Counted from the stretch's first letter, positions 21,126 through 33,612 are shown. The stretch: DNA of 64,000 nt from Desarmillaria ectypa (GCA_030407005.1 JAUDYN010000002.1:3224001-3288000), one strand, 5' to 3'. Notes: a model not told the origin generated them from the sequence alone. Numbers and translations: made by a program.

Positions 21126-22730
21126 ATGTCCCCTTCGGATACCCCTTTCGATTCTGGTGTACGGACTGGGCTCATCATAATCGTTGTGTTCGCCTGTCTG
21201 TCGGCAACAACGGTGTTTTCGCTTTTGACATTTATCGGGGTAGGCTAGAAAGCCGTGCATGATGCCCGCTCGACTCTGACCGGTAGTCTTATACTTAGTA
21301 TTCGGTTGTGACGGTTAAGAAAGGGGCAACTCGAAAATGGCATGTCTCGACACACGTCCATTACTATTTTGTAAACCTCTTGATCTGCGATTTCATCCAA
21401 GCCATAGGTATACTCAATTCCTTTCCATCACATGCCAGGGCTGAACAGCTACGATAGGCTCTATAATGAACGCCAAATGGATTGCTGACTCTGTGCGTGG
21501 TCCTGGTTTTGGCATGGGTTCACAGATACTGAACCGGCTCGTAGCGAGTAATAGAGGGACCTCTTTGTACCGCTCAAGGTGAGCAAAAATCTCGCTTACT
21601 TGTCTTACAGTGCTGAATTATGCGTCAGGAATGATAAAACAGACAGGGGATGTGGGAGTAGCCTTGTCGTATGTCGATCCAACATCACTTTTGCTGTTTT
21701 CGCTGTTCTTATCGTATTTTTCCAGGACCTTGGTGCGAGCCTACTTCCAACCGGTGACAATTCAGGACTAATGAATCTAGTCTATCGCTATTCACACATC
21801 TTTGGTTCTTGTGTTCAGGTTTTATTTGCGCCCAGAACTTGCTCTTTTCGTCATAGCTGGAATTTGGATATTTATTGCTTTAATTATTGGGATAAGCGCA
21901 GGAGTTCATCGCGGTGAAAACTATTATGGAAGTACTAGGTACTGTACGTGTTTTTGCCAAGCCCTGCTTCTTCTGGGTCACGTTGATTCTGATTCTGTAG
22001 GGTGTTGGATTACCGATGACTTTGATACGGAGAGGATTGCGTTGGAGTATCTTTGGGTTTGGACCACGGCCGTCCTGAACATTGTGTGCTACATTTTGAT
22101 CGCATTGATGATCAGAGGTATGGACAGTACCGTTCATTTTGGGGCCTTGTAAATTGATTGAAAAAATTATTAGGCCTCATCGTTGTCAGTGGACATAAGA
22201 TTAGCTTCAGACACAGGTCGGCGATTGTGGAGACTTTCCATCTCGTCAACAATCCTACGGCCCGAAAGACCAAGAACCTTGCAACACAGATGCTGTTGTG
22301 AGTGTCTGCCGCCCCAAGTCTACGCATTTCCCTGACGCCATCCTTTAGCTACCCGGCCGTATATATCATCACAGTTACCCCCGTTTCAGTTGTGCGGTGG
22401 CTTGAATTTGGAGGGACGCGAGTACCTTTTAGCGCTACTGCTTTTGCAAGCGTTTGCTTTTCATGCTCTGGCCTATTCAACGTCATCCTCTTCTCTGCTA
22501 CTCGACCAGGAATTGTGCCAATTCGCGGTCTTACGAGCTCCGACGAGCGAGACGGCGAGAGTCACGGAACCATTATGAGCCCTATACATTCATCGAAGCC
22601 GCCTGTGTCTCCCAGAATACAGGAGGCTCTTGAGGGCCATAATTGGGATGCTGATGCCGGTCCCCGAAAAGTTATTAACATCACTGACGACCCTCGTGAT
22701 TCCGATTCTGTATTTTGCGATGTAAAGTAG
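21126..22730 (+). CDS. Seven-helix G-protein-coupled receptor (Git3/cAMP-receptor-like)
   Basis: This is a predicted plasma-membrane receptor of the fungal Git3/GPR1 and Dictyostelium cAMP-receptor-like group. Helix 1 is GLIIIVVFACLSATTVFSLL. Exon 2 gives VKKGATRKWHVSTHVHYYFV and NLLICDFIQAI (helix 2), joined to GSIMNAKWIADS. A small exon ends NYASGMIKQTGDVGVALS (helix 3 region). Helix 4 is ALFVIAGIWIFIALIIGI. A Cys-containing loop (ENYYGSTRYW, CWITDDFDTERIALEYLWVW) is followed by helix 5 (VLNIVCYILIALMIRG), helix 6 (FYPAVYIITVTPVSVVRWLE) and helix 7 (ASVCFSCSGLFNVILFS). The cytoplasmic tail ends DDPRDSDSVFCDVK. About seven introns are needed. The segment between helices 3 and 4 (21680-21820) was not resolved with confidence. 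The ligand is unknown; sugars, amino acids and cAMP are all possibilities for the group. Confidence 0.75.
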
Positions 22731-22934
22731 CGCATTTTTATCATCGATACCCACACAACTATATGGATGTAATATCTAGCACTTATAACTTACGTTGAGG
22801 TGTTGTTACGAATACACAGCATTTGTATATTGGAAGGATAACCCTCCGGAGCATGCAAGCGCCTATAGGCGTCCGCGACATCCAGCCTGGATGTTCAGCG
22901 AAAGAATTGGTTTACAACACTTGCGTATTCTTCC

Positions 22935-24358
22935 TTACCCATTTCTAGTTTGTGGTGCCTTCCCTAAAGTAGGAGTTATTCTCCTGTTGGCGCCCATGAA
23001 CGCCGAGACAGCCCCATCCGTGGCATTTTCCCGCTTCTCCTGGAAATCTCCGACAGATTTCTGCAAAGCCTCGATGCACTTGGTTTCAGTTGCCCTGTCA
23101 AAAACTGTACCGCCCGATAGTCCTATAAATGTATTTAGTAAACGGCCTAGATTTCGGCGGAGATGGAACTAACCTCTCCAATCTTTACTGTTTCATCCTC
23201 CTCCAACAGACACGTGATAGCTAATAATCCCTGTTGCCTCCCAACCGACTATGCTCTTCTTCTGTTTGTCTCCTGGCCACCTGGAAAACTGTGCTTATTC
23301 ATTTTGTTCCTGGTCTGTGCCGGGCTTGTTGGTCATGTAGATACTGCTATTGGGATCACTGGCGCTCATCTTCGTCTGGGCTCCTTGTAGCGCGGGAAGA
23401 ATTTGGAATACAACGTCATCAGTGTCGGATACTTGAGTTTCTGTGTGACGTCTCTTGTAGGACAGAAATACGGATCCTGGTCTATCGTGCAAGAAATGAT
23501 GCAGAGTACGTTGGAGATCGTGCCGTATATCTGTGGGAAGGAGTTGAAGAATGAAGGAGCGGCTTGGACTGCAGCAAAATGGATTCCATCGATGTTATCC
23601 GAGTCGGTAGATCTGAATGTAGCCTTAGCTTGGCTATAGGTAACCTTCCGAGAGACTTAAGATGTTCTCATGAAAGGGATCCGAGATGTAGTTGTATGAC
23701 CAAATATGAAGGTTCGTGAAAGGCCGAAGCCAATAGCGATGATATCTCGGGAGTTCTGCCTTCCAAACGCTTTGGTCTGCTCCGGCTTTAGTGACTGTTC
23801 GAATAAGAACCTCACATCGTCTAGACGGCGATGAGATGAACATTCAAGGCGGGCCAGACACGTGCCTGTAAGTTGTACCACTAACGGGACATCAAAGACA
23901 TCTTGTAACCATCTGGCAGCAATTGAGCGGGCGAAAATAAGATGCTACTCAAACCTCTCACTTTGTAAATACGAACGGTACCATGCGGCCAAGATGTACG
24001 CTGCCGCTACCGGGGCTACACCCTGTGTACAAGAAGAAAGGCTTTCCCAATTCATATCGATCCAGAAGCTTGCCAGAATCTCTGTTGCTGGCGATTAATG
24101 CTCCACCGCGAATCTATGTGGGGCGACGCACCTATGCGGGAAAAACAGTCCACGCCTAAGGAGGACATGCGGTTTCTTGCCAGTCAATTTTTCGAACCTC
24201 TGTAACATCACCTCGTCTATTTTTCAGGTACCAAACTGGACAATGAGTTTGTCGTAATCGATTGCTGGCTGCTTTCTATCGGAAGATATGCTTCCTTGGA
24301 CGTCCCACGGTGTAACGACTTGGTCGTGCGAGGAAATTGACGCATTAGTGCTTGTCAT
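22935..24358 (-). pseudogene. Cytosolic tryptophanyl-tRNA synthetase, decayed copy
   Basis: The order of conserved blocks follows eukaryotic cytosolic TrpRS from end to end on the minus strand. These are MTSTNASISSHDQVVTPWDV; DYDKLIVQFGT, stop, KIDEVMLQRFEKLTGKKPHV; LLRRGLFFPHR; LDRYELGKPFFLYTG; SVHLGRMVPFVFTK; WLQDVFDVPLVVQLT; LKPEQTKAFGRQNSRDIIAI; AAPSFFNSFPQIYG; IDQDPYFCPTRDVTQKLKYP; SKFFPALQGAQTKMSASDP; NKHSFPGGQET; ALQKSVGDFQEKRENATDGA. Intron positions are retained. The damage includes a TGA stop at 24224-24226 (consistent with CGA to TGA) and a frameshift after FIFG at about 23680-23710. The frame is also lost around the HSRLGG block (23215-23265). The HIGH-type signature reads HLGR instead of HLGH. 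The KMSAS loop survives. An intact copy must exist elsewhere because the enzyme is essential. This copy lies tail-to-tail with the receptor gene. Confidence 0.85.
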
Positions 24359-24826
24359 TCCTTCTGGTACTGGGATGGATAAGAACTCGGATTGGGTTCC
24401 CCATACAACATTGGCGGAGCACGTACTTACCGAGGAATGTGCACTAGTGAATATCTCAGCTGGGCTGGAACTAGCGAGGTAGACATGTCTATTCGAGATT
24501 GAATGTATAGAAGGATCGGGAAATTATCTCTAGTTGTAGAGCAAAGAAATGAGGAGATGTGGACGTTCGGCTAGAGTGTGAATTCAATGTGAATTTATGA
24601 AAATCTTATCTTGATTTTGATAAGGCGACCCACGTGGTTACCAAGATCGATCGATTAGGGCGTACTCGCAAGTTAAGATAAAAATATCCCTAGTTTTATA
24701 TGCTTCCGAGTTGAGGCTAAGCCTGAGCTTGAAGCCCAGGCCTGCAAGTAAAGCTACAGCCGAGTGAGGAAAAGAGATAACCAACCCTTACGAGCTTTGG
24801 AAATAACAAGACAGTTTTCGTGACGA

Positions 24827-25416
24827 TCAAACACACGGCAATGGAATCTTGTCTAGAATCCTCCAGTCCTCGATTGGACCATTGCATTCTGCGATCCAAA
24901 TTTCGTTGGCTACAAAGCCACTCATCCATTCTTCGGCGAGTTTCCCACAGTCAATGCTTACAATATCACCCTCTTTTCGTATCTTGTCCTCAATTGCCTG
25001 ATAAAAAGCCCTCCTCTCTCCTTGCTGTGCATCTTCGTCTGTGATGTAACACAAGGACACGTGTGGATATTTTGGCGTCCTTGGTTCCACGCCGACCTTC
25101 TTATGTACGTGCGTGTGTATTTCCGTGAGCTCTGGCGTCAATTGCACGGTAATATATACGGATCGAAAGAAGTGCGTCCCGATATCGATTGATTTGAATG
25201 TTATGTCGAGAGACAGCTGGATACTAGATATAGCATCTCTCAAGATAGAGACAGAAATAGAGGAATCTGCAGGGAGGGATAGCAGGGTTATGTGTGGGTC
25301 GAATCTCGGATAGGATGAAGACGATGCAGTGGTGGCGGACGGTCTCGGGCGGACATTCATGATACACTTCAGTTTAGCTGCACATGCAGATGGTGGTACT
25401 ACCCACAGTGCTATAC
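24827..25416 (-). CDS. 2',3'-cyclic nucleotide 3'-phosphodiesterase-like 2H protein (CPD1 type)
   Basis: The 2H phosphoesterase fold is identified by its two catalytic H-x-(T/S) tetrads: PRFDPHITLLSLP and KYPHVSLCYI. The upstream exon part reads GIALWVVPP, matching the usual start of fungal CPD1-like enzymes (x-LW-VP). These enzymes open ADP-ribose 1'',2''-cyclic phosphate, a by-product of tRNA splicing, or related cyclic phosphates. The product is about 190 residues, typical for the family, and ends DWRILDKIPLPCV. The first internal ATG is at 25360, but the conserved GIALWVVPP lies upstream of it (to 25416). The true start is probably in a further short exon near 25490 (ATGGGTACGCCG), though I could not make the splice join in frame. 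The gene is divergent from the FAD monooxygenase, with about 0.4 kb between them. Confidence 0.72.
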
Positions 25417-25901
25417 CTATAACGTTTTCTTAGTACGTATATATCGATGAACCTAGATGACGGCGTACCCATCCCTGACAAGTTGTGGTTATGAAAGAGG
25501 AGAGAAGTGATCGGAGGTGATCGGCCGAACAGTGCCGGGAGGCTCCGCTCCATTCAACGACTAGTCTTGCACTTTCTCTCCTTTGTAATGCGCTGAGTTC
25601 TACATATTTTACTTGAATTTGCACCTTCAAATATCGCACCTTCCAACTGAAAAAGCCCTTTTCCCCACTTGTGGCACGGATCTTTTACAGCTGTTGCGAT
25701 TTGACCGGTAACATCGCTAATATTCAATCACATCATGTTCGAAGTCCTCGTGCTTCCTTGGCCAACCTTCATCCATCTATTCATGCCTCAGGTCTGATAG
25801 AAACAACATTACCTTTGCAGCAAGCTTTATATTCTACCCCCACACTACTGGTTTCTCAATACTCAAATACGAGGCATCGACAACAAAAAGGACTATTGTA
25901 C

Positions 25902-27754
25902 ATGGTGTGGTCCGAGACTATCGCTACGGTTGAACTACTTAACATTTCCACGATCACAGGTCGAATTACCCATCAATTTCGTTATCATTGGAGGCGGCAT
26001 AGCAGGGCTAACAGCAGGGCTAGCCTTGAGTTCCGTCGGCCATAGAGTTGTTGTTTTGGAGAAACGTAGTTCATTAGAACAAGGAGTGAGTACGCATGAG
26101 TTGTGCCCAGCCAGGTTCTGATAAAGAACAAGGCAGATGATGGGATCCGAATGGCTCCAAATTTTTCAAAAATCCTTTATCATTGGGGTCTTGAGCAAGA
26201 AGTAAAGAAAATCGCTGCAACCTCACGAGCTCTACAGCTGTACATTTGTGTGTTACTTTTCTTCCTGTCGGATCATCCCTGATTATTGTAACAGATGAGA
26301 CTGGCGAATTGCTTGGAGAACATGTCTGGGATGTTGAAGTCTTGAAAGAGACCAAGGGCGAATTTCTCACTGTGCATGTGCGTTCACTAAAGAGATTTAC
26401 CCTCAATCGGATCTGTCTGAATATCACTGTGTCTTAGTATTCCGCGCTTCTACAGCTCCTCTACGACGTTGCTGTTAGTCGCGGAACAGAATTTCGTTTC
26501 AATACTGTAGCGACAAGCATTGACCCTGCAAATGGCCGTGTAACCCTACATTCTGGCGAGGTCCTGCAGGGGGATGTGGTTGTGGGTGCGGATGGTCCAT
26601 CCGGGATAACGCGCCGCGTGTTTCCGAGGGGCGAAGAACCAAACAGCGGGATGTCGTTGTTCAGGTGTGTCGTCTTCTTTGCTTGATGCATTTTATATCT
26701 GATTATTTCCAGCGCCACGATACATCGGAACAGCATTATCAATGACCCAGACCTTACCTACTTCTATGATGAGCCTGTAATGTCGTGCACTGCGCAATCT
26801 TGCCAGTTAGAACTCACTCTCTTCTCTTTCGAACAGGTCACAATGGCAAACTGGTGTGGAAATGAGTACTCTTCTGTCATATATCCAACAGTGAGTATCA
26901 CATCCTTTCATGGTCTCCCCCTTTCACGCATTATTCCAGGGAGGAGACGGCGCCTGTTCTATGCTGGTGTTCGGTCCAGCAAAAGATCGCTCTTTAACTG
27001 TATGTCGAGATCTCCAAGATTTCGTTTCGACGGCGGACGAAAGGTAGGCTCCGTATCGTTACCGCCTGGACCAGGCTTCAAACAACTTATAATAGGCTAA
27101 ATAAACTGGCAAGAATGGCGACTTCATCTACGTACGTCCCAATCATTGACCGTCCGCTCCTCGACGAATGGGTCAGTGGGCGCTTAGTGGTAATCGGCGA
27201 CGCGGCGCATCCCGTCTTGGTAATACTCCTTATATTCCGTTTAACTTACTTCTCATCTACGTTGTTAGCCCGGAGCAGTCCAGAGTTATGCTATGTGTGC
27301 CGAAGATGGCGCCATGCTTGGGAGACTGTTCTCTCACCTGCGCTCAAGTGATCAGATCCCTATCTTTCTGGAAGCTTTCCAGGACCTACGTCATTCACGA
27401 TGCAGTTTTGTCATGCAGAAAGAGAAGGAACTACTTTCCTTTTTGACGCTTCCTCCTGGAGAGGAACAGATCATGCGGGATGAAAGCATGAGGGCGAAGC
27501 GGGACGCCGGACTAAGTGTGCTCTCAGCTGCAGATGCTCTTAACATTGAGGAATCTGAATGGTGGCTGGAGATCAAGCACATGTTCTCGTATGATGCGGA
27601 AGATGACGCCGATAACTGGTGGGTGCAGTGGGGGATTCTGAGATTAAGGGCAAGTGGCGTTGTGTTGGGAAGCGGGTTGGAGGTGTTTAGGAGCACTTCT
27701 GAGGGTTTCTATGAATGGCTACCAGACCCAGATACCGACTTGAAAGTGTGTTAA
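25902..27754 (+). CDS. FAD-dependent aromatic-ring-type monooxygenase (salicylate hydroxylase-like)
   Basis: This is a group A flavoprotein monooxygenase. The N-terminal Rossmann motif reads NFVIIGGGIAGLTAGLALSS followed by VVVLEKRSSLEQG. The middle has GDVVVGADGPSGITRRVF (the DG motif), and the C-terminal FAD motif is GRLVVIGDAAHPVLPGAVQS, then AMCAEDGAMLGRLFSHL. The last exon runs to PDTDLKVC. Introns of about 50 bases occur after SLEQG, within the GDAAHP region and elsewhere, and joins stay in frame. Such enzymes hydroxylate aromatic or polyketide substrates with NAD(P)H; the substrate is not predictable. The start is uncertain. An ATG at 25902 with a very short (31-base) intron would give MVWSETIAT joined to VELPINFV, and an upstream small exon is the alternative. 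No metabolic cluster is evident around it. Confidence 0.78.
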
Positions 27755-28224
27755 TCATAATTGTTATGTGCTTAATTCGTTAGTACACTGTAAATCTTTG
27801 GGAATGAAGATGCAATTAGGAGCTGGCGCCCCGTAATTAAGAGAGACCTTGAATAGAAAGTCACGAAAGATTTGCCGTTGACCCGGATTGCATAGAAGCG
27901 CAAATCAAATGGCGAGGCCAGTTTTGAGCAATTGATGGAATGGTTATAAATAGGCCAAACAAAAAGACCTCTCACACTGGATTGGCCGTGTACGCCAGCG
28001 CTGCCTGCCGGCTATTTAAGTGAATCATCAGTCTTCTTATTCAATTGTTGAGTAGTAAAGTGGGTAGCTGCGACATATCCTAACCTGCGCGCCTAACGAA
28101 TATATAGGCTCCGGCATAAAGTGGCAGACATGATTTTAGTTAGGCCGCTTCGTCGGCATTTCATTGTTTCTCGATTCTGATTCCGCATGTTGATTAGTAA
28201 CTCTTCTTCCCTGATACTTCGAAC
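27755..28224 (+). other. Intergenic region before RPD3
   Basis: No gene or repeat was recognised. It presumably holds the terminator of the monooxygenase and the promoter of the deacetylase gene. Confidence 0.4.
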
Positions 28225-30335
28225 ATGGAGTCTCTGACCGATGAAACACAGAAGAAACGCGTTGTATGCTCCTTTGCTTATACGCATGCTAGAAAAATTT
28301 CCCTCTGACTTCTGCTACTAATTGCTGCAGTGCTACTTTTTTGATTCCGATATCGGAGGATTTCACTATGGTCCGGGCCATCCGTCAGTGCCTAGAAACA
28401 CGAGACGACTTCGTACTGACTGGATTTATATACAGGATGAAGCCTACCAGGGTGCGAATGTGCCATTCACTGGTGATGAACTACGGTCTCTACAAGAAAA
28501 TGGAAATTTTCGTACGTCGCTACTTTCCGAATTGCTTGGATGGCAACGGTTCCTCACCTGAATAACATCAGCGGGCAAAGCCAGCTTCAAAGCGCGAAAT
28601 GACACAGTTTCATTCCGATGAATATATTGACTTCCTCAACCGCGTTACACCTAGCAACATGAAGTCGTTTGTTAAGCAGCAGCACAAATGTTGGGATCAT
28701 TTTCAATACCCATTTCTCTGGGACTGCTGACGAATAAGTAAATATAGTCAACGTTTGGGATGATTGTCCAATCTTCGATGGGCTTTTTGACTACTGCTCG
28801 ATATCGGCAGGCGGCTCTATGGGTGAGTCCGCTTACGTGGCGTTCGAAATATCGCTTAATGTATTCACTCAAAACAGAGGGCGCTGCTCGGCTCAGTCGT
28901 GACAAGTGCGATATAGCTATTAATTGGGCTGGAGGTCTACACCATGCCAAGAAAGGCGAGGCCAGTGGATTTTGTTACGTGAACGGTGTGTATCTCGGTT
29001 CTGAGCGAGTCTCGTCTGGACTCGAAGATCGGCTGTAGATATAGTATTGGGTATTCTCGAACTACTAAGGTATGTACTACTCAGCATATTTCTTTCTCTT
29101 TCTGTCTTAAGGCCATGGTCAGATATCATCAACGCGTGCTGTACATCGATATTGATGTGCACCATGGTGATGGTGTGGAGGAAGCGTTTTACACCACCGA
29201 CCGTGTCATGACGTGCAGCTTCCATAAATATGGTGAGTTCTTCCCGGGAACAGGAGAACTCAGGGTGGGTGTTTAATGGTCCTACTTCGGGACATATGAC
29301 AACTGTCATACGATCTATAGGATATCGGCGTCCAGAAAGGGAAATACCACGCCATGAACTTCCCGCTGAGGGACGGCATATCGGATGAGAACTATAAGTC
29401 GGTGTTTGAGCCAGTGAGTTCACTAGTCACTGAAGATCAATGCGTGTCCACAATCGAGAGTAGGTGATTAAGAAGGTCATAGAAACATTTGACCCCTCGG
29501 CGATAGTATTGCAGTGTGGGACCGATTCCCTGTCCGGAGATAAGTTGGGAAGCTTTAATCTTTCGATGAAGGGTGCGGCACTTCTCTATATTTTGAAAAA
29601 TACTGAACAAGTTCTCAAGGACATGCCAACTGTGTAAAATTCGTAAAGTCGTTTAACAAGCCCTTACTTCTCGTTGGGGGTGGAGGATACACCATGCGAA
29701 ATGTGAGCCGCGCGTGGGCTTACGAAACCGGCATAGCGGTAGGCGTTGAGTTGGGTCCAGGTACGCTAAAATGTTCTATTTATCTATCAGGTCTCACCAT
29801 CGGTAGAAATCCCGGTGAACGAATACTACGAGTACTTCGGTCCGGAATACGAGTTGAATGTCAAGCCTTCGAACGCGGACGACCTAAATACGCGTACATA
29901 TCTGGATAGAGTCAAGCGAATTATCTTTGAAAACCTGAGGCATACGGGTGGACCTCCGAGTGTACAAATGCAAGGTGAGCTATAAGCACAGGTGCCAAAG
30001 CAGAGTACTTGCCTAGATCTATAGATATACCGTCTTTGCCCCATGATGAGGATATGGATGACGACGATGAGCTTATACCTCCTGATATTCGTCGACATCG
30101 GAGATTATTGGATTCCAGGAGGCAGGCAGATGGAGAGTTGTCTGACTCTGACGATGAAGGAGAGGGCGGGCGACGAAATCACAAGAGCAATCGAGACTCC
30201 GATGAGAAGCTTGGCACAGGAATGGTTGGAATTCTTGCTGCTGGTCCTACGTCTGCGCACGCAGGCCCCAGCGGGCAGACGACTGTAGAAAGGATTTTAT
30301 CGTCGAAGATGGATATTAACGAGCAGGAGAACTAG
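28225..30335 (+). CDS. RPD3: Class I histone deacetylase, RPD3 type
   Basis: This is a zinc-dependent histone deacetylase, the catalytic subunit of Sin3-type corepressor complexes in the nucleus. After [13 protein letters not shown] the exons read [78 protein letters not shown] and [19 protein letters not shown]. They continue with [40 protein letters not shown] and [20 protein letters not shown]. The active-site His-His and the metal ligands (Asp/His of DVHHGD and the later Asp of CGTDSL) are all present. The C-terminal tail is acidic ([20 protein letters not shown]), followed by a Ser/Asp-rich stretch, as usual for RPD3. About nine short introns all join in frame. One residue block, [12 protein letters not shown], has Trp where Gly is usual, which is probably harmless. 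Confidence 0.94.
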
Positions 30336-30705
30336 AAAAATCTGGGAGAAAATATTTACGTATTGTCTCGTTTTCAACCTGTCTTTTGTGGTGCTACAAC
30401 TTGATGCTCTTGTCTAGTTGACCGCCCATGACCGCCTACAAAAATCGACGTCGATCTAACTTCTAAGATCTGGTTCCTGGAGTCAGGAACCGATCAGTGG
30501 CTGTGTAAAGCGAGTAAGAGAGAAATAAATTCACGTGATAACGAGTTGAACGCGTCCAATTTCATATTTCTGAGTTTCTTTTCGTTTGTGACTCATCCTT
30601 CCACCTCTTCAAGCGTATTTTCCTCTAGAAAGGCTCGTAAACAAAGCAATGCCACTGTTATGCTCATATAATGTTCGATATTGATCCATAGATAGGCTCA
30701 CCTCC
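30336..30705 (+). other. Intergenic region between RPD3 and F-box pseudogene
   Basis: No feature was recognised. The terminator of RPD3 is expected in the first 100 bases. Confidence 0.35.
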
Positions 30706-32240
30706 ATGTTTATCAGCACTCCGACAGACAAATCACGGTTTGACGCGGAATCTGTATCATTCATCCCAGGCTTGACACATCCAGTCTACAACAGAAATAT
30801 TGAGGTATTGCTACGATCCAACGCGCCGCCTTCCAAGATGGAGGAAGAAGATCTGCTACCCTTAGTTCAAAGGGGCGATGCCGTCGTCGCCGATATAGAC
30901 CTACGAATCAAAGCGACAAAAGACGTTCTAGACTTTTTGGCCAAAGAAAGGGATCAAGCTATTTCGAATATTACAGATGCCCAGTCACTGTTTCATTTCA
31001 GTTGCAAACTCAATGAGGAAGTCTTGAGAAGGATATTCAAGCACTGCGTTGATTCCCAGCCGACAGAAACAAACACTTTGGATTAGAGGTCATGCACATG
31101 GACCCTGTAGCAAGTATGCAGAGAGTGGAGGAGAGTTGAAATGCACGCTCCGGAGGTGCGGTCTCACATCTCCCTATCGTTTTCTGCTATCACCGATGTT
31201 GCCAATGATCCCATGCGTTCGTTCATGCTGGGCCTATGCTTGGGATGCACCCTCGATCGTCCGCTTTCTCTGAGCATTAATAGTGCACGGGACATCTCCA
31301 AGGATCAATTGTTTTGGATGCTGGTACCCACGGTGTCCCGCTGGCGAGAGGTCGATTTTGACATGCCGTACGAATCGTTCCAGGCTTTGTCCCTTTATAA
31401 GGGATTTTTGGGAGGACTAAAATTCCTTTCAGTCTATATCAGAGGGCCAGTATTGGAAGGATCAGCGACTATCGACACGTTCTCCATGGCTTCACAGCTA
31501 CGGGAGCTGCACGCGACTGTCGTAGATAACCATTCAAAATTTTTGTTCTCGACGGAGAGGGTGTGCTCAGATTTGAGGCTTTAGATGGGACAAACGATAA
31601 TCACCTTTTAACGCTGAGATCTATGCCTTTAATCGAAAGCCTCGAGATCCAATGCGACAAGTCGAAGACCAAAAACGTGGTCATTCTTCGGAATCTACGG
31701 AACCTTGGCATCACTGAACGCTTCTCTATTGACCACGGTCATGGGAGCGCCGCCCAGTTCATGCATTGCGCTGAAATTTCCGCGCTCGAAATGTTGCGCG
31801 TGTCCCTCGTTCCCACCGCGGGCCCAGTATTCCCAGCTGCCGCTCTTTATCCTATCGCAACGCTTGATATCAGCTGCCGACTATCCCGTGTACGGGATCA
31901 CTAGGACTTTGTGCGCTTCCTACGGTCTCTCATGCAGCTTGAAAACCTGATCATCGGCGCCGACAATATCCCCTCTGCGTTCTTCAAAAGTCTCGTTTAT
32001 TCTCAGCGAGGGAACAAAGGGACCAATGTATTGCTGAGATTGCAAAGGATTGACTTGCACCGTTCGACGTTGGCAGATGGTGATGAGACGACGAGTGGAC
32101 TTCTGTCGTTAATTTGGTCGAGGAGAACGGGATCGGCGGGCAGGACAACCTGCACTCCACGCCGCGCCAAAAGGATGTCAGCCCTTGGAGCTCCATTGGT
32201 TGTTGAGTATGACCAGATGCTTTTAAACGAGTGGAAGTGA
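30706..32240 (+). pseudogene. F-box/leucine-rich-repeat-type protein, broken
   Basis: The N-terminal part has a coiled-coil-like stretch (IKATKDVLDFLAKERDQAIS) followed by an F-box-like FSCKLNEEVLRRIFKHCVD, the standard opening of many basidiomycete F-box proteins. The next conserved block, QVCREWRRVEMHAPEVRSHI, is separated from it by two in-frame TAG codons at 31084-31086 and 31108-31110. No intron with usable ends and a plausible length removes both. The frame then changes at about 31560 (LFSTER against the coherent LRFEALDGTNDNHLL in another frame). Another stop interrupts the reading at 31902-31904 before DFVRFLRSLMQLENLIIGAD. Four lesions make it a pseudogene. The last block is leucine-rich and was probably part of the substrate-recognition domain. 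Confidence 0.65.
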
Positions 32241-32474
32241 GAAGGGCTTGTCGGTTGTGTACAGGAGTGCAGAGACAGTTGATTCGCAGTCATATTAATG
32301 TTCAGAGAAATAGAATCTTACTGTAAGGTGGAATAAAGTGCCGTGTAGTTCACTATACCCTTACTTATTTACAAGAAGAAAATCGGGTCAGCTGCCTTTG
32401 AGGTGACATGGTGGTAAGAGGGGGGAAGTTATTGGTTCCGAAAAGGGAAAGCACCTTCTTGACTCACGACATTC

Positions 32475-33612
32475 ATGTCTCGCTCGCCCTCGACCAGTGA
32501 CGGATCCAATACAGACGTAGAAGACATGCCCATCACACTCGAAAAGATCCCGACCCTGGCCCAGCTATTCAAACAGGCTATAATCAAGGCTGTAGACAAG
32601 CCAAAATACCCCCTTGATTCCGCTTTACTTGATAGGATATCTCTTTTGTGCGTGCTTTCGGCCTCGAAGGGTCAGATGGCGACATCGAACGATGATTCAC
32701 AGTCAGGGAGATATAACGAAGCTTTCTGTTGACTCGATCGTGAACGCAGCCAACAAAACTCTCCTGGGTAGGTCGTGTGTGACTTCGTAGTCCCTCAAAC
32801 TCTGATCATGCTTCTCTTACAGGCGGCGGTGGCGGTATTGTGACGTTTGAATGATTCCGGACATGGCTGACATCTTGTGATCAGTGGATGGGGCTATTCA
32901 TGCTGCAGCAGGCAAGGGTCTCTTAGAAGAGTGTGCGTTACATCTCCTGGATTCGGTATCGCGGTTGGTAGTGATCCTTACCTTGTATATAGGTAGAGGC
33001 TTGAATGGCTGCGAAACAGGTGAATCGAAGATCACAAAAGGACACAAACTCCCGTCGTCAGTACCATCAGTTCTACTACATACACCCAGTAACGAACCAT
33101 CCACAGAAAGCACGTGATACATACTGTTGGACCAATATACTCCTCGAAGGATATAGAAACAAAGGCGGAGCAGCTAGCATCATGCTACAGGACCAGTTTG
33201 GAGCTTGCTGCGAAGAACTCCCTGAAACATATTGTGTGCCATTATCGTCCCACTAGGTGCGAGTCCTGACCTAGTCCCACGTTTTCAGGCATTTCCTTCG
33301 ATATCAACTGGCATATACGGTTATCCCATCGAGGATGCTACCCATATAGCGTTGAAGGAGGTCCGTCAGTTTGTAACAACGGAGCCTGGATCAACGGTTA
33401 GTCTTGAATCTCCGATCTGACCTGAAAGCGGCTCATTTTCTCTATCAGTTGGAACGGGTTATATTCGTAGTGTGGAGTAACAAAGATCGGGATGTGTATC
33501 AGTGAGTGCTCTTTTGTACTGGGTACATTACGCGTGGCCGACCGTTTTTAGGGAGTTACTTCCGGGGTATTTCCCTCCTTCTGTGCCTTCAGAACCCAAA
33601 GACAAAGAATAA
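32475..33612 (+). CDS. Macro-domain ADP-ribose/ADP-ribosyl hydrolase-like protein
   Basis: Macro domains of the MacroD type remove ADP-ribose from proteins or O-acetyl-ADP-ribose. After an N-terminal stretch ([20 protein letters not shown], then [14 protein letters not shown]) the exons join to [20 protein letters not shown] and [20 protein letters not shown], which are the two ADP-ribose-binding loops. They continue with [73 protein letters not shown] and a final [16 protein letters not shown]. The second binding loop (STGIYGYP) and the catalytic Asn-Asn/Asp region of MacroD1 are recognisable. The tail ends SEPKDKE. Seven or so introns are needed, some only about 45 bases, and all joins I tested are in frame. 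The gene looks intact. Confidence 0.85.
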
